From Azoarcus_F sp048158365 (GTDB taxonomy: Bacteria; Pseudomonadota; Gammaproteobacteria; Burkholderiales; Rhodocyclaceae), in assembly GCA_048158365.1 (NCBI GenBank), contig JBLLNL010000009.1: a stretch of DNA of 64,000 nt. One strand, 5' to 3'. Below are positions 9,444 to 18,493 of this stretch, piece by piece; position 1 is the stretch's first letter, and each line of letters begins with the position of its first letter. The position numbers were made by a program, and so were the translations under genes. Below the pieces are notes generated by a model. That model searched no databases and had not been told where the DNA came from. It saw nothing but the letters and a program-made list of their open reading frames with translations.

Positions 9444-9623
9444 CGGGTCGGTAGCGGCCAGCGACTAAACCCGGATATTAGCAAACGGCAACTGTCCGGC
9501 CCGTGGATTCGTGCTTTACGCGCTTGCACTGTCAGGACTACGTGTGAACTTACGCGGCCTGGTCGGTCCGAACGCCGAAGGGCGGGTCGACGCGATGGTG
9601 CCGATATGAGCGTCAATCTGCTC

Positions 9624-9669
9624 GTGACAGTCGGTCCGGCGTGGTCTAGTATTGCAATTTGTCAGACAA
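9624..9669 (+). promoter_or_regulatory. Promoter and FadR-type operator of the glc regulator operon
   Basis: GTGACA (9624-9629) and TAGTAT (9647-9652) are 17 bp apart and form a reasonable sigma-70 promoter. An 11-bp perfect palindrome TTGTCAGACAA (9659-9669) falls at the expected transcription start and fits the TNGTNNNACNA operator of FadR/LldR-type GntR proteins. The adjacent regulator gene starts at 9685, so autoregulation is likely. Confidence 0.6.
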
Positions 9670-9684
9670 CCGTGAGTCGATTGC

Positions 9685-10443
9685 ATGAGCTTGACTTACA
9701 AGCGTGCCCGGTCGGCAAGGCTCAGTGATCATGTGGCGCAACAGCTCGGGCGCTGGATGCTGGCGGAGCAGTTTGCGCCGGGCGTTCAGCTGCCGACCGA
9801 GAAGGCCTTGTGCGAGCGCTTCGGTGTCAGCCGCGCGGTCATCCGCGAAGCGATCGCGCAACTGAAGGCTGATGGCTGCATCCAGACCCGTCAGGGATCC
9901 GGTGCCTTCGTGGCCGCGTTGCCGGGCGAAGGGAGCTTCAAGCTGGTCCCGTCGGGTCGCGATGCCGAACAGGCACTGCCTCAGGAGGTGTCGGACGTTT
10001 TCGAGTTTCGCTACCTGATGGAAACCGGGGCGGCCGAACTGGCCGCGGCCCGACGTACTTCGGCCGATCTGGAGCGGATGCTCGTTGCGCTGGAGCGCAT
10101 GCGGTCGGCGCTGGCCGAACAGCGTGACGCGGTAGGCGACGACGACGCGTTCCATGTCGCGGTCGCTGCGGCGACGCAGAATCCGCAACTGGAGCGCTTC
10201 CAGGCTTTCATGGGGCGCCAGCTATCGGCCTCGCGGGCGCCGACATGGAATCGGGCCGGTCATGCATCCGGCCGGGCGATGCAGGCTCAGTTGGAGCACG
10301 AGCAAATTTACGAGGCGATCCGGGTCGGTGATCCGGTCGCGGCACGGCGGGCGGCGGCACGGCATCTGGTCGGCGCGGCGCGCAGGCTGGGTCTGGATCC
10401 GCTGCGCTGGCGGGCAGCCGACAATGTGGAGGAGGGTGAATGA
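9685..10443 (+). CDS. FadR-subfamily GntR transcriptional regulator
   Basis: DNA-binding regulator of 252 residues. An N-terminal winged helix-turn-helix (~12-78; PTEKALCERFGVSRAVIREA) is followed by an FCD ligand-binding domain (~100-235; EFRYLMETGAAELA, DDAFHVAVAAATQN). This layout is that of LldR, GlcC and PdhR, which respond to lactate, glycolate or pyruvate. Its stop overlaps the glcD start (ATGA), so it is the first gene of the glc operon. Operators matching its class lie before it and upstream of lutA. Whether glycolate or lactate is the effector is undetermined. Confidence 0.88.
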   Translation: MSLTYKRARSARLSDHVAQQLGRWMLAEQFAPGVQLPTEKALCERFGVSRAVIREAIAQLKADGCIQTRQGSGAFVAALPGEGSFKLVPSGRDAEQALPQEVSDVFEFRYLMETGAAELAAARRTSADLERMLVALERMRSALAEQRDAVGDDDAFHVAVAAATQNPQLERFQAFMGRQLSASRAPTWNRAGHASGRAMQAQLEHEQIYEAIRVGDPVAARRAAARHLVGAARRLGLDPLRWRAADNVEEGE

Positions 10444-11951
10444 GCGCGACGATCGAGGCGGTTCTGGCCGGCGAACAGGAAGGCGATTTTTCCACAGTGG
10501 ACAAGGCGAAGGTGGTCGAAGCCCTGTCGCGGATCCTGCCGGCGGGCGCATTGATGTACGAATCCGAGGATCTCAGACCGTACGAATGCGATGGTCTGGC
10601 GGCCTATCGGCGCTTGCCCATGGTGGTGGCGCTGCCGACCACCGAAGAGCAGGTGGTCGCGATCCTGAAGATCTGTCACGACATGGCGGTACCGGTCGTG
10701 GCCAGGGGGGCGGGCACCGGATTATCGGGCGGTGCCACCCCGCATGTGTCAGGCGTTGTGCTCTCACTGGCCCGGTTCAACCGCATTCTGAAGGTGGATC
10801 CGCATTCGCGTATTGCGGTCGTTGAACCCGGCGTGCGCAACCTCGCGATCTCCGACGCGGTCGCCGCGGACGGCCTCTACTATGCGCCCGATCCGTCATC
10901 CCAGATTGCCTGCACGATCGGAGGGAACGTGGCGGAAAATTCCGGTGGCGTGCATTGTCTGAAGTACGGTTTGACCGTGCACAACGTGCTCCGGGTCAGG
11001 GGCGTGACGATCACCGGCGACATCATCGAGTTCGGCAGCCACGCACCGGATATCCCGGGTTACGACCTGCTGGCCACCGTCATCGGCTCCGAAGGCATGC
11101 TGGCGGTGGCGACCGAGATCACCGTCAAGCTCACCCCCAAGCCGCAGCTTGCCCAGTGTGTGCTGGCGGCCTTCGACGACGTGGTGAAGGCGGGCGATGC
11201 GGTTGCGGCGATCATCGCCGCCGGCATCATCCCGGCTGGTCTCGAGATGATGGATCAGCCCGCCACCGCCGCGGTCGAGGAGTTCGTCCATGCCGGCTAC
11301 CCGCTCGACGCGAAGGCCATTCTGCTGTGCGAGTCCGATGGCACGCCGGAGGAGGTGGCGGACGAGATCGCGCGGATGCGCGCGGTGCTGGAGCACAGTG
11401 GCGCAACCGAGGTGCGTGTCTCGCGGGACGAAGCCGAACGAATGCGTTTCTGGGCGGGACGCAAGGCGGCGTTTCCGGCGGCTGGTCGCCTCTCGCCGGA
11501 CTACTATTGCATGGACGGCACGATTCCACGCAAACGGGTGGGCGAGATGCTCGAAGCGATCCAGAGCATGGAGCGCACTTACGGGCTGCGCTGCATCAAC
11601 GTCTTTCATGCGGGTGACGGCAATCTTCACCCGCTGATTCTGTTCGATGCCAATCAGCCTGGGGAACTGGAGCGCGCCGAGTCTTTCGGTGCCGACATTC
11701 TGGAATTGTCGGTCGAACTGGGCGGTACGGTGACCGGCGAGCATGGTGTAGGCATCGAGAAGATAAATCAGATGTGCTCCCAGTTCTCACGCCCGGAACT
11801 GGCCATGTTCTTCCGCGTCAAGGCGGCGTTCGACCCGGCCGGACTGCTCAATCCGGGCAAGGCCATCCCGACCCTGAACCGTTGCGCCGAATATGGCCGC
11901 ATGCGGGTCACTGGCGGCGAGTTGCCTCATCCGGATCTTCCGCGATTCTGA
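10440..11951 (+). CDS. glcD: Glycolate oxidase FAD-linked subunit GlcD
   Basis: Catalytic flavin subunit of the membrane-associated GlcDEF complex, which oxidises glycolate (or D-lactate) to glyoxylate (or pyruvate). The PCMH-type FAD domain spans ~60-240 (VARGAGTGLSGGATPH, CTIGGNVAENSGG). The C-terminal FAD-oxidase domain carries HAGDGNLHP and GEHGVGIEK. The 503-residue length is normal. Translation overlaps the regulator gene by 4 bp. A small membrane-peptide gene and glcE follow. The enzyme cannot be separated from D-lactate dehydrogenase by sequence alone. Confidence 0.93.
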   Translation: MSATIEAVLAGEQEGDFSTVDKAKVVEALSRILPAGALMYESEDLRPYECDGLAAYRRLPMVVALPTTEEQVVAILKICHDMAVPVVARGAGTGLSGGATPHVSGVVLSLARFNRILKVDPHSRIAVVEPGVRNLAISDAVAADGLYYAPDPSSQIACTIGGNVAENSGGVHCLKYGLTVHNVLRVRGVTITGDIIEFGSHAPDIPGYDLLATVIGSEGMLAVATEITVKLTPKPQLAQCVLAAFDDVVKAGDAVAAIIAAGIIPAGLEMMDQPATAAVEEFVHAGYPLDAKAILLCESDGTPEEVADEIARMRAVLEHSGATEVRVSRDEAERMRFWAGRKAAFPAAGRLSPDYYCMDGTIPRKRVGEMLEAIQSMERTYGLRCINVFHAGDGNLHPLILFDANQPGELERAESFGADILELSVELGGTVTGEHGVGIEKINQMCSQFSRPELAMFFRVKAAFDPAGLLNPGKAIPTLNRCAEYGRMRVTGGELPHPDLPRF

Positions 11952-11970
11952 CGAGGGGAGAGCACGATCG

Positions 11971-12105
11971 ATGAGTACGGCTTGGATTCAGTTTCTGTTG
12001 GTGGTGGTGCCGGTGCTGTCTCTGATCGGCTCGTGGCTGGCGCTCAGGGCGGTGGCCGACTGGCAGGCGAAGAAGGATCAGAATGATGCGGTGGAGCACC
12101 GATGA
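11971..12105 (+). CDS. Small single-span membrane protein of the glc operon (44 aa)
   Basis: The ATG at 11971 is preceded by a strong GAGGGGAG site 10 bp upstream. The peptide has one hydrophobic helix (FLLVVVPVLSLIGSWLAL, residues ~8-25) followed by a charged tail (WQAKKDQND). Its stop overlaps the glcE start in an ATGA junction, the same coupling used by its neighbours. Spacing, ribosome-binding site and coupling argue it is translated. It could anchor or assemble the GlcDEF complex at the membrane, but this is inference. No family was recognised. Confidence 0.7.
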   Translation: MSTAWIQFLLVVVPVLSLIGSWLALRAVADWQAKKDQNDAVEHR

Positions 12106-13178
12106 AAGAACTGATTGAAAGTTGCCAGGCGCGGATACGCGACGCGGCCGCTGCCGGAGCGGTCCTCAGAATCCGGGGTGGTGGAACCAAGGATTTCTAC
12201 GGGGGCATTGCGCAGGGCGAACTCTTCGATACCCGAGCGCTGGCCGGAGTGGTCAGCTACGAACCGAGCGAGCTCGTCGTGACCGTGCTTGCGGGTACGC
12301 CGCTGACCGAACTGGAGCGGCTGCTGGCCGCTCAGGGTCAGATGCTCGCGTTCGAGCCGCCGCACTTTGGTGACGGCGCGACCATCGGCGGCACAGTCGC
12401 GACCGGTCTGTCGGGTCCCCGTCGTCCGATGGCGGGTGCGCTTCGCGACTACGTCCTCGGCACCCGGATCATCGATGGTCGCGGCGATTTGCTGGCCTTC
12501 GGCGGTCAGGTCATGAAGAACGTCGCAGGTTACGATGTGTCCCGCCTGATCGCCGGCAGTCTCGGCACGTTGGGTCTGATCGTGGATGTGTCGCTGAAGG
12601 TCCTGCCCATACCGCCGTCCGAGCGCAGCCTGCGTTTCCCGGTGCCCGAGGCGGACGCGATCGACATGCTGAACCGCTGGGGCGGCCAGCCGCTGCCCGT
12701 GTCGGCGTCGGCCTGGCACCAGGGTCAGTTGACCGTCCGTCTGTCCGGGGCGCCGGATGCGGTCGGTTCTGCCGCCACGAGGATGGGGGGGCAGCCCGTT
12801 CCCGACGACGAGGCGACGGCCTTCTGGCGGGGTATCCGGGAACAGTCCGACGGCTTCTTCGCGCCAGAGGATGATCCTGCGCTTGTGCTGTGGCGGATCT
12901 CGGTACCGACGGCGGCCGCGCCGCTCGGCCTGGACGGGCCCCAACTCATCGAGTGGGGGGGCGGTCTGCGCTGGCTGCGCTCGAGCGCCCCGTCGACCGC
13001 GATCCGCGCGCGTGCCGCCGCACTCGGCGGAACGGCCACGATGTTTCGCGGCGGCGATCGCGGCGCCGGCGTGTTCCATCCGCTGTCTCCGGCCGTGATG
13101 GAGATACATCGACGTCTCAAGCAGTCCTTCGATCCGGCGGGGATTTTCAATCCGGGCCGCCTCTACAACGGATTCTGA
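12102..13178 (+). CDS. glcE: Glycolate oxidase FAD-binding subunit GlcE
   Basis: Second flavin-binding subunit of the glycolate oxidase complex, 358 residues. It has a PCMH-type FAD domain (IRGGGTKDFYG, FGDGATIGGTVATGLSGPRRP, NVAGYDVSRLIAGSLGTLG) and a short C-terminal part ending DPAGIFNPGRLY. It lacks the C-terminal FAD-oxidase domain of GlcD, as expected for GlcE. It overlaps the preceding 44-residue gene by 4 bp and ends 2 bp before glcF. Confidence 0.93.
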   Translation: MKELIESCQARIRDAAAAGAVLRIRGGGTKDFYGGIAQGELFDTRALAGVVSYEPSELVVTVLAGTPLTELERLLAAQGQMLAFEPPHFGDGATIGGTVATGLSGPRRPMAGALRDYVLGTRIIDGRGDLLAFGGQVMKNVAGYDVSRLIAGSLGTLGLIVDVSLKVLPIPPSERSLRFPVPEADAIDMLNRWGGQPLPVSASAWHQGQLTVRLSGAPDAVGSAATRMGGQPVPDDEATAFWRGIREQSDGFFAPEDDPALVLWRISVPTAAAPLGLDGPQLIEWGGGLRWLRSSAPSTAIRARAAALGGTATMFRGGDRGAGVFHPLSPAVMEIHRRLKQSFDPAGIFNPGRLYNGF

Positions 13179-13180
13179 AC

Positions 13181-14416
13181 ATGCAGACCCAGCTTGCCGA
13201 TTTCATCAAGGACACACCCGAAGGGCGCGAGGCGGACGAGATTCTGCGCAAGTGCGTTCACTGCGGATTCTGCACCGCGACCTGTCCGACCTACCAGCTC
13301 CTCGGCGACGAACTGGACGGTCCCCGCGGGCGCATCTACCTGATCAAGCAGTTGCTCGAGGGTGAGGACGTCACTGAAAAGACCCGTCTGCACCTGGATC
13401 GCTGCCTGACCTGTCGGTCCTGTGAGACGACCTGCCCGTCGGGCGTTCATTACAGCCGGCTGGCCGACATCGGGCGGCACATCGTCGAGGAGCGGGTGCC
13501 GCGGCGCGGCATGGATCGCGCCGTTCGCTGGGCCCTGCGCGAATTCGTGCCGCGCACCAGACTGTTCGGTGCGGCGATGGGGATGGGGCGTGCGGTCAAG
13601 GGAATCCTGCCGGCCGTGCTGAAGGACAAGGTGCCTGACGCGCGCGCGCCCGGTGCGTGGCCCAAGCCCCGCCATGCGCGGCGCATGATCGCGCTGGCCG
13701 GCTGCGTGCAGCCGTCGATGGCGCCGTCGATCAATGCCGCGTCCGCACGCGTGCTCGACGCCGTGGGCATCTCGCTCGAAGAGATGCCCGGGGCGGGATG
13801 CTGTGGTGCGGTGCGATTCCACCTGAACGACCACGACGGCGGACGCGACGATGCTCGACGCAACATCGACGCCTGGTGGCCCGCGATCGCGCGTGGCGAG
13901 ATCGAGGCGATCGTGATGACCGCGTCAGGGTGCGCGACGCAGGTGAAGGAATACGGGCACATGTTGGCCGGAGATCCGGCCTACGCCGAAAAAGCCGAAA
14001 CAGTCGCCGCCATGACCCGCGACATCAGCGAGATCATCGCCGCGGAAAGCGAGCCGCTGGTGGCCGCGCTGAAGGCACGAAGCTCAGCGGGCGAACCGGT
14101 GGCCTTCCATGCGCCGTGCACGCTGCAGCACGGCCTGAAGATTCGGGGCGTGGTCGAAAGCCTGCTGACTGCAGCCGGTTACGTGCCCACATCGGTGCGC
14201 GATTCCCACCTCTGTTGCGGTTCGGCCGGGACCTACTCGCTGTTGCAGCCGGAGCTGTCCGGGCGCCTGCGCGAAAACAAGCTCGCGGCGCTGACCGAAG
14301 GCGGCGCGCAGAAGATCGCGTCGGCCAACATCGGCTGCATCACCCATCTGCAGGCCGGAACGGCGCTGCCGGTGCTGCACTGGATCGAGCTGATCGACGA
14401 ACGGCTCGGCGCCTGA
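13181..14416 (+). CDS. glcF: Glycolate oxidase iron-sulfur subunit GlcF
   Basis: Electron-transfer subunit of 411 residues. Two 4Fe-4S ferredoxin motifs sit at the N-terminus (CVHCGFCTATCP and CLTCRSCETTCP). Two cysteine-rich CCG domains follow (GAGCCGAVRFH and LCCGSAGTYSLL). The ATG at 13181 replaces a longer open frame that runs inside glcE. It is the last gene of the regulator-glcD-peptide-glcE-glcF operon and presumably passes electrons to quinone. Confidence 0.95.
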   Translation: MQTQLADFIKDTPEGREADEILRKCVHCGFCTATCPTYQLLGDELDGPRGRIYLIKQLLEGEDVTEKTRLHLDRCLTCRSCETTCPSGVHYSRLADIGRHIVEERVPRRGMDRAVRWALREFVPRTRLFGAAMGMGRAVKGILPAVLKDKVPDARAPGAWPKPRHARRMIALAGCVQPSMAPSINAASARVLDAVGISLEEMPGAGCCGAVRFHLNDHDGGRDDARRNIDAWWPAIARGEIEAIVMTASGCATQVKEYGHMLAGDPAYAEKAETVAAMTRDISEIIAAESEPLVAALKARSSAGEPVAFHAPCTLQHGLKIRGVVESLLTAAGYVPTSVRDSHLCCGSAGTYSLLQPELSGRLRENKLAALTEGGAQKIASANIGCITHLQAGTALPVLHWIELIDERLGA

Positions 14417-14468
14417 CGCGCGTCGGCCGCGCAGCGCAGACGGCCGGTGGGCCGGCGTATATCCGGCT

Positions 14469-14499
14469 CGGGGTTCGGGCGTCCAAGGCCTGAACCCCG
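14469..14499. terminator. Hairpin between convergent glcF and lldP
   Basis: CGGGGTTC (14469-14476) pairs perfectly with GAACCCCG (14492-14499) around a 15-nt loop, in the gap between two convergent genes. No U-run follows on either strand, so it may act as a weak or Rho-assisted terminator. Confidence 0.4.
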
Positions 14500-14525
14500 C
14501 CGGCATCGACGCAGTGCGTTTCGGC

Positions 14526-16220
14526 TCACATCAGACCGTCGCTGATACCGATGACGTGAATCGCGATCATCGTGATCAGGCCTGCCATGATCAGATAATA
14601 GATCGTCGGAATGATGGTCATCCGCAGCGTCTCGCCCTCGCGTCCGAGCAGGCCCACCGTTGCGGAGGCCGCCACGACGTTGTGAATTGCGATCATGTTG
14701 CCGGCGGCTGCGCCGACGGCCTGGGAGGCCACCAGCATCGCGCTGGATACGCCGATCAACTGCGCAGTGTCGAACTGGAACTGCGCCAGCATCAGGTTGG
14801 ACACGGTGTTGGAGCCCGCTATGAACGCCCCCAGCGCACCCACCCACGACGCGAAGAACGGATAGACGTCGCCGACACTGCTGGCGACCAGTTCCGCCAT
14901 CGCCCGCGGCATCGACGGCAGGTCGCCCATATTGACCCCCGAGTTGATCAGGATCCGGACCATCGGAATCGTGAAGATGAGCACGAAGCCCGCGCCGATC
15001 AGCGTGCGGGAGGATTCGCCCACCGCCGCGGTCAGCTCGGAGAACTTCATGCGATGCAGCAGGAAGGTGGCGAGCACGACCATGACCATGATGCCGCCGG
15101 GCAGGTAGAGGAACTGGATGCTGCCCGACACGCCCGTCTCGCCGAGCAGATTGCTCCATCCGAGCACCAGATTGTTGCTGAAGAAGGCCTTGACGTCGGC
15201 ATTGACGCGCGACAGCACCAGCAACCCGGCCAGCAGCAGGTAAGGCAGCCAGGCCATGCCGATCGAGATCGGGGCGCGCGCGGCAAGGCTGTCGAGCTTG
15301 ATCTGGATGTTGCCCATCCAGTGCGCAGGCCAGTCCTTCGCGTCGGCGAAGTCCCAGACCGTTTTCGGTACCAGGAAACCGGCCCTGGCCGCCGGCACCA
15401 CGAGCAGCAGGCCGACCAGCGCACCGATCATCGACGGAAACTCCGGTCCCAGAAACACGCCTGCGAGCGCATACGGCACCACGAAGGCGATGCCGGCGAA
15501 GATGGCGAAGGGCGCGATCGACAGGCCCTCGGTCCATGACTTGTTCCTGCCGAAGAAGCGGGTCAGCATCACGCACATGAACAAGGGCATCAGGATGCCG
15601 ATGACCGCATGCGTCAGCGCGACTTCGGACGTGATCAGCCGGAAGAAGGCTTCCCAGTTCGAGCCCTGCTCGGCGAGGCGGGCGCTGATGCCAGCCCTGT
15701 CAAGTCCCGCCGTGACGCCGACCACGATGGGTGTACCCACCGCGCCGAAGGACACCGGCGTCGACTGGATCATCATGCCGACCATGACTGCGGCGAGCGC
15801 AGGGAATCCGAGCGCCACCATCAGCGGTGCCGCGATGGCTGCAGGTGTGCCGAAGCCGGAAGCGCCCTCGATGAAACAGCCGAACAGCCACGCGACGATG
15901 ATCGCCTGAACGCGACGATCAGGGCTGATGTTCGAGAAGCCGCTGCGGATCGCCGTGATCGCGCCGGAGTGCTTCAAGGTGTTCAGCAGCAGGATCGCAC
16001 CGAAGATGATCCACAGGATGGCGCCGGTCAGAATGAGCCCTTGCAGCGTCGAGGCGATGACGCGGTTGAAGGTCATTTCCCACGCGGTCAGGCCGATCAC
16101 CGCGGCACTGAGGTAGACGACCGGCATCGCGCGCCGGGCAGGCCAGTTGAAGCCGACCAGCAACACCGCAGCCAGAATCAGCGGGACGAAGGCAAGCAGG
16201 GACAAGAGTGTCTGATTCAC
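14526..16220 (-). CDS. lldP: L-lactate/glycolate permease (LctP family)
   Basis: Polytopic inner-membrane permease of 564 residues with about a dozen hydrophobic segments. It has the LctP-family stretch FIEGASGFGTPAAIAAPLMV and the C-terminal SNTVSNLMLAQFQ. The family imports lactate or glycolate with protons. It lies downstream of lutC on the same strand and convergent with glcF, so it probably feeds both oxidation systems. The name lldP follows the linked lut genes; glcA is an equally fair reading. A 180-bp gap separates it from lutC, so it may also have its own promoter. Confidence 0.88.
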   Translation of the reverse strand: MNQTLLSLLAFVPLILAAVLLVGFNWPARRAMPVVYLSAAVIGLTAWEMTFNRVIASTLQGLILTGAILWIIFGAILLLNTLKHSGAITAIRSGFSNISPDRRVQAIIVAWLFGCFIEGASGFGTPAAIAAPLMVALGFPALAAVMVGMMIQSTPVSFGAVGTPIVVGVTAGLDRAGISARLAEQGSNWEAFFRLITSEVALTHAVIGILMPLFMCVMLTRFFGRNKSWTEGLSIAPFAIFAGIAFVVPYALAGVFLGPEFPSMIGALVGLLLVVPAARAGFLVPKTVWDFADAKDWPAHWMGNIQIKLDSLAARAPISIGMAWLPYLLLAGLLVLSRVNADVKAFFSNNLVLGWSNLLGETGVSGSIQFLYLPGGIMVMVVLATFLLHRMKFSELTAAVGESSRTLIGAGFVLIFTIPMVRILINSGVNMGDLPSMPRAMAELVASSVGDVYPFFASWVGALGAFIAGSNTVSNLMLAQFQFDTAQLIGVSSAMLVASQAVGAAAGNMIAIHNVVAASATVGLLGREGETLRMTIIPTIYYLIMAGLITMIAIHVIGISDGLM

Positions 16221-16403
16221 CGGGAACCTCCTTTGTGGATCGAATACGAAACCCGTATCCGGATTTTCCTGCTGCGCCGAGGCCTTGACCCCGGCTGACG
16301 CAGGTTGTGGTTTTTCTTGTCTAAGCGCCTCTCGTTCGCTGGCCGGGTCGATTGCGGCGCAGGGAGCGGAAAGACGGCTTATGAGCAGCGCACGAAGGTG
16401 CGC

Positions 16404-17084
16404 TCATGACGACACGTCCGCTTTCGCTTCAACCGCATGCTCGCCGACGATGACGACATGCAGGTAGCGCGGACCGTGCGCGCCCAGCACCAGGCTGCCC
16501 TCGATGTCCGTCGTCCCGCTCGCGCCGGTGATGATGTTGAGGTTGCGTGGCGGGCGCTGTCCGGCGACCGCTGCGGCGTAATCATCGAGGTAGGCGAGGA
16601 TGGTGCGCGCGCGCACCATCACGATGTGATAGAGCGGCAGGAAGTTGGCCAGGATCGGCGTCTCGGCGTCGGAGTGAAACACCAGCGAACCGGTTTCGGC
16701 GATGCCCCAGCGCGCGATGCCGACGGCGACCGCGTTGTCGGGTTCGACTTCGTCGCGCGTCTCCAGCCCGGACCAGTCCAGCGCCTGCAGCACGGCCGCT
16801 GGCTGCACCGCGACTACCGGCGGCAGGTCACGCGCATCGAGATAGCGCTTCACCGCCGCGGGCAGATCGCCGTCCTCCGCGATGCATTCGGCGGTCGCTG
16901 CGACCTTGGGGGACGTGACGCGCGCGATGAAGGCATCTACCAGGGAATCGGCAAGCAGCCTGGGCCGTATGGATGAAGGTTCGTCCAGCAAGGCTTGCGC
17001 CTCGCGTTTGACGGCTGCGGCATCGTCGGTCCGCTGACCGAGCGCGCTTCGCACCGCGTCGAGGATCGTGTCGCGAGCGCTCAT
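16404..17084 (-). CDS. lutC: Lactate utilisation protein LutC
   Basis: LUD-domain protein of 226 residues, third component of the LutABC L-lactate oxidation complex. Conserved pieces are GIARWGIAETGSLVF, the ITGASGTTDIEGSLV block and LGAHGPRYLHVVIVG. It overlaps lutB by 4 bp (ATGA). Its role inside the complex is less defined than those of LutA and LutB. The gene order lutA-lutB-lutC is the standard one. Confidence 0.92.
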   Translation of the reverse strand: MSARDTILDAVRSALGQRTDDAAAVKREAQALLDEPSSIRPRLLADSLVDAFIARVTSPKVAATAECIAEDGDLPAAVKRYLDARDLPPVVAVQPAAVLQALDWSGLETRDEVEPDNAVAVGIARWGIAETGSLVFHSDAETPILANFLPLYHIVMVRARTILAYLDDYAAAVAGQRPPRNLNIITGASGTTDIEGSLVLGAHGPRYLHVVIVGEHAVEAKADVSS

Positions 17085-18490
17085 CGTTCACCCCCTGAGT
17101 CCTTGTACATCGCCATGAAACTGCGCTTTGCCGGTGCGGGGAATTCTCGGTGAGCGGTCCAGGCGCCAAGCCCGGGCATCGCGCGCACCTTGCCGCCACG
17201 GTTGAAGATTCGCATCACCCGGATCGCCATGTCGGTCATCAGCCTGTACAGGCGGGGTCGTGACGCGACGAACGTGTACGCCCCCAGCCCTAAGCGCATC
17301 GTCGTCGGTTCGAGTCCTTCGCGCCAGGATCGATCGCGCCAGCCGCGCAGCAGCGTCGGAAGCGGAATGTCGACCGGGCACACCTCCTGACACTTGCCGT
17401 TGAGCGTGCACGCATGGGGCAGGTCGCGGGAGTTCTCCAGTCCGTCGAACACCGGTGTCAGCGCCGCACCCATCGGACCGGGGTAGACGCCGCCATAGGC
17501 ATGGCCGCCGAGCTGACGGAACACCACGCAATGGTTCATGCAGGCGCCGCAGCGGATGCAGCGCAGCATCTCCTTCAGCCCCTCGCGCAGCATGCGGCTG
17601 CGACCGTTGTCGACCAGTACGATGTGGAATTGCTCGGGACCGTCTCGATCACCCGGCTGCTTCGGCCCGCAGTGGAAGGTGGTGTACTGGGTGATGTCCG
17701 CGCCGGTCGCCGAACGCACCAGCAGACGCAACATCGCGAATGCGTGCGGGAGGCTCGGAACCAGCTTCTCGATGCCGGCGGTCACGATATGGACCCGCGG
17801 CGGCGTGGTGGTCAGCTCCGCATTGCCTTCGTTGGTGACGGTGCAGGTGGCACCGGTGTCGGCGAGCAGGAAGTTCGCCCCCGAGATCGCGACGTCGGCG
17901 GAGAGGAACTTGTCCCGAAGCTCGCGCCGGGCGCTTGCGACCATCGCCTCGATCGTCTCTTCCTGGTGGGGGATGCGATGGATGCGCTTGAACATCTCGG
18001 AGACCTGCTCGCGTGTACGGTGCATCGACGGCCATACGATGTGCGACGGCCGGTCACCGCCGAGTTGCACGATATGCTCGGCGAGATCGGTCTCGACGCG
18101 CTCGATCCCGGCTTCGTCGAGCGCGTGCGGCAGCCCGATTTCCTCCCCGAGCATCGACTTTACGCGCGTGACACGTTTCGCCCCGGCCTCGCGGCACAGG
18201 CGAACGACGATCTGCGAGGCTTCGTCTGCGGTCGATGCCCAGTGCACCTGTGCGCCGGACTTGATCGCATTGCGTTCGAACTCGAGCAGGTAATGGTCGA
18301 GGTTGGCGATGACGTGGTCCTTGATGCGCTTGCCGCGCTCGCGGGCCGCATCGTACTGCGGGAACTCCGAGATCGCCACTGCACGCTTGCGTTCGGCAGT
18401 GCCGGTGGTGCGGCCGATCGCCACCTTCAGCGTCGGATCGGCCAGCGCGAGTTCGGCACGGGCCTTGAAGCTCATGGGGGTGTCGGTCAT
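17081..18490 (-). CDS. lutB: Lactate utilisation iron-sulfur protein LutB
   Basis: Iron-sulfur subunit of the LutABC complex that oxidises L-lactate to pyruvate, 469 residues. An N-terminal LUD domain (FLLADTGATCTVTNEGN) precedes two 4Fe-4S motifs: CIRCGACMNHC and CTLNGKCQEVCP. It starts 3 bp after lutA and overlaps lutC. It is distinguished from GlcF by the large N-terminal LUD domain. Confidence 0.94.
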   Translation of the reverse strand: MTDTPMSFKARAELALADPTLKVAIGRTTGTAERKRAVAISEFPQYDAARERGKRIKDHVIANLDHYLLEFERNAIKSGAQVHWASTADEASQIVVRLCREAGAKRVTRVKSMLGEEIGLPHALDEAGIERVETDLAEHIVQLGGDRPSHIVWPSMHRTREQVSEMFKRIHRIPHQEETIEAMVASARRELRDKFLSADVAISGANFLLADTGATCTVTNEGNAELTTTPPRVHIVTAGIEKLVPSLPHAFAMLRLLVRSATGADITQYTTFHCGPKQPGDRDGPEQFHIVLVDNGRSRMLREGLKEMLRCIRCGACMNHCVVFRQLGGHAYGGVYPGPMGAALTPVFDGLENSRDLPHACTLNGKCQEVCPVDIPLPTLLRGWRDRSWREGLEPTTMRLGLGAYTFVASRPRLYRLMTDMAIRVMRIFNRGGKVRAMPGLGAWTAHREFPAPAKRSFMAMYKDSGGER

Positions 18491-18493
18491 GGC

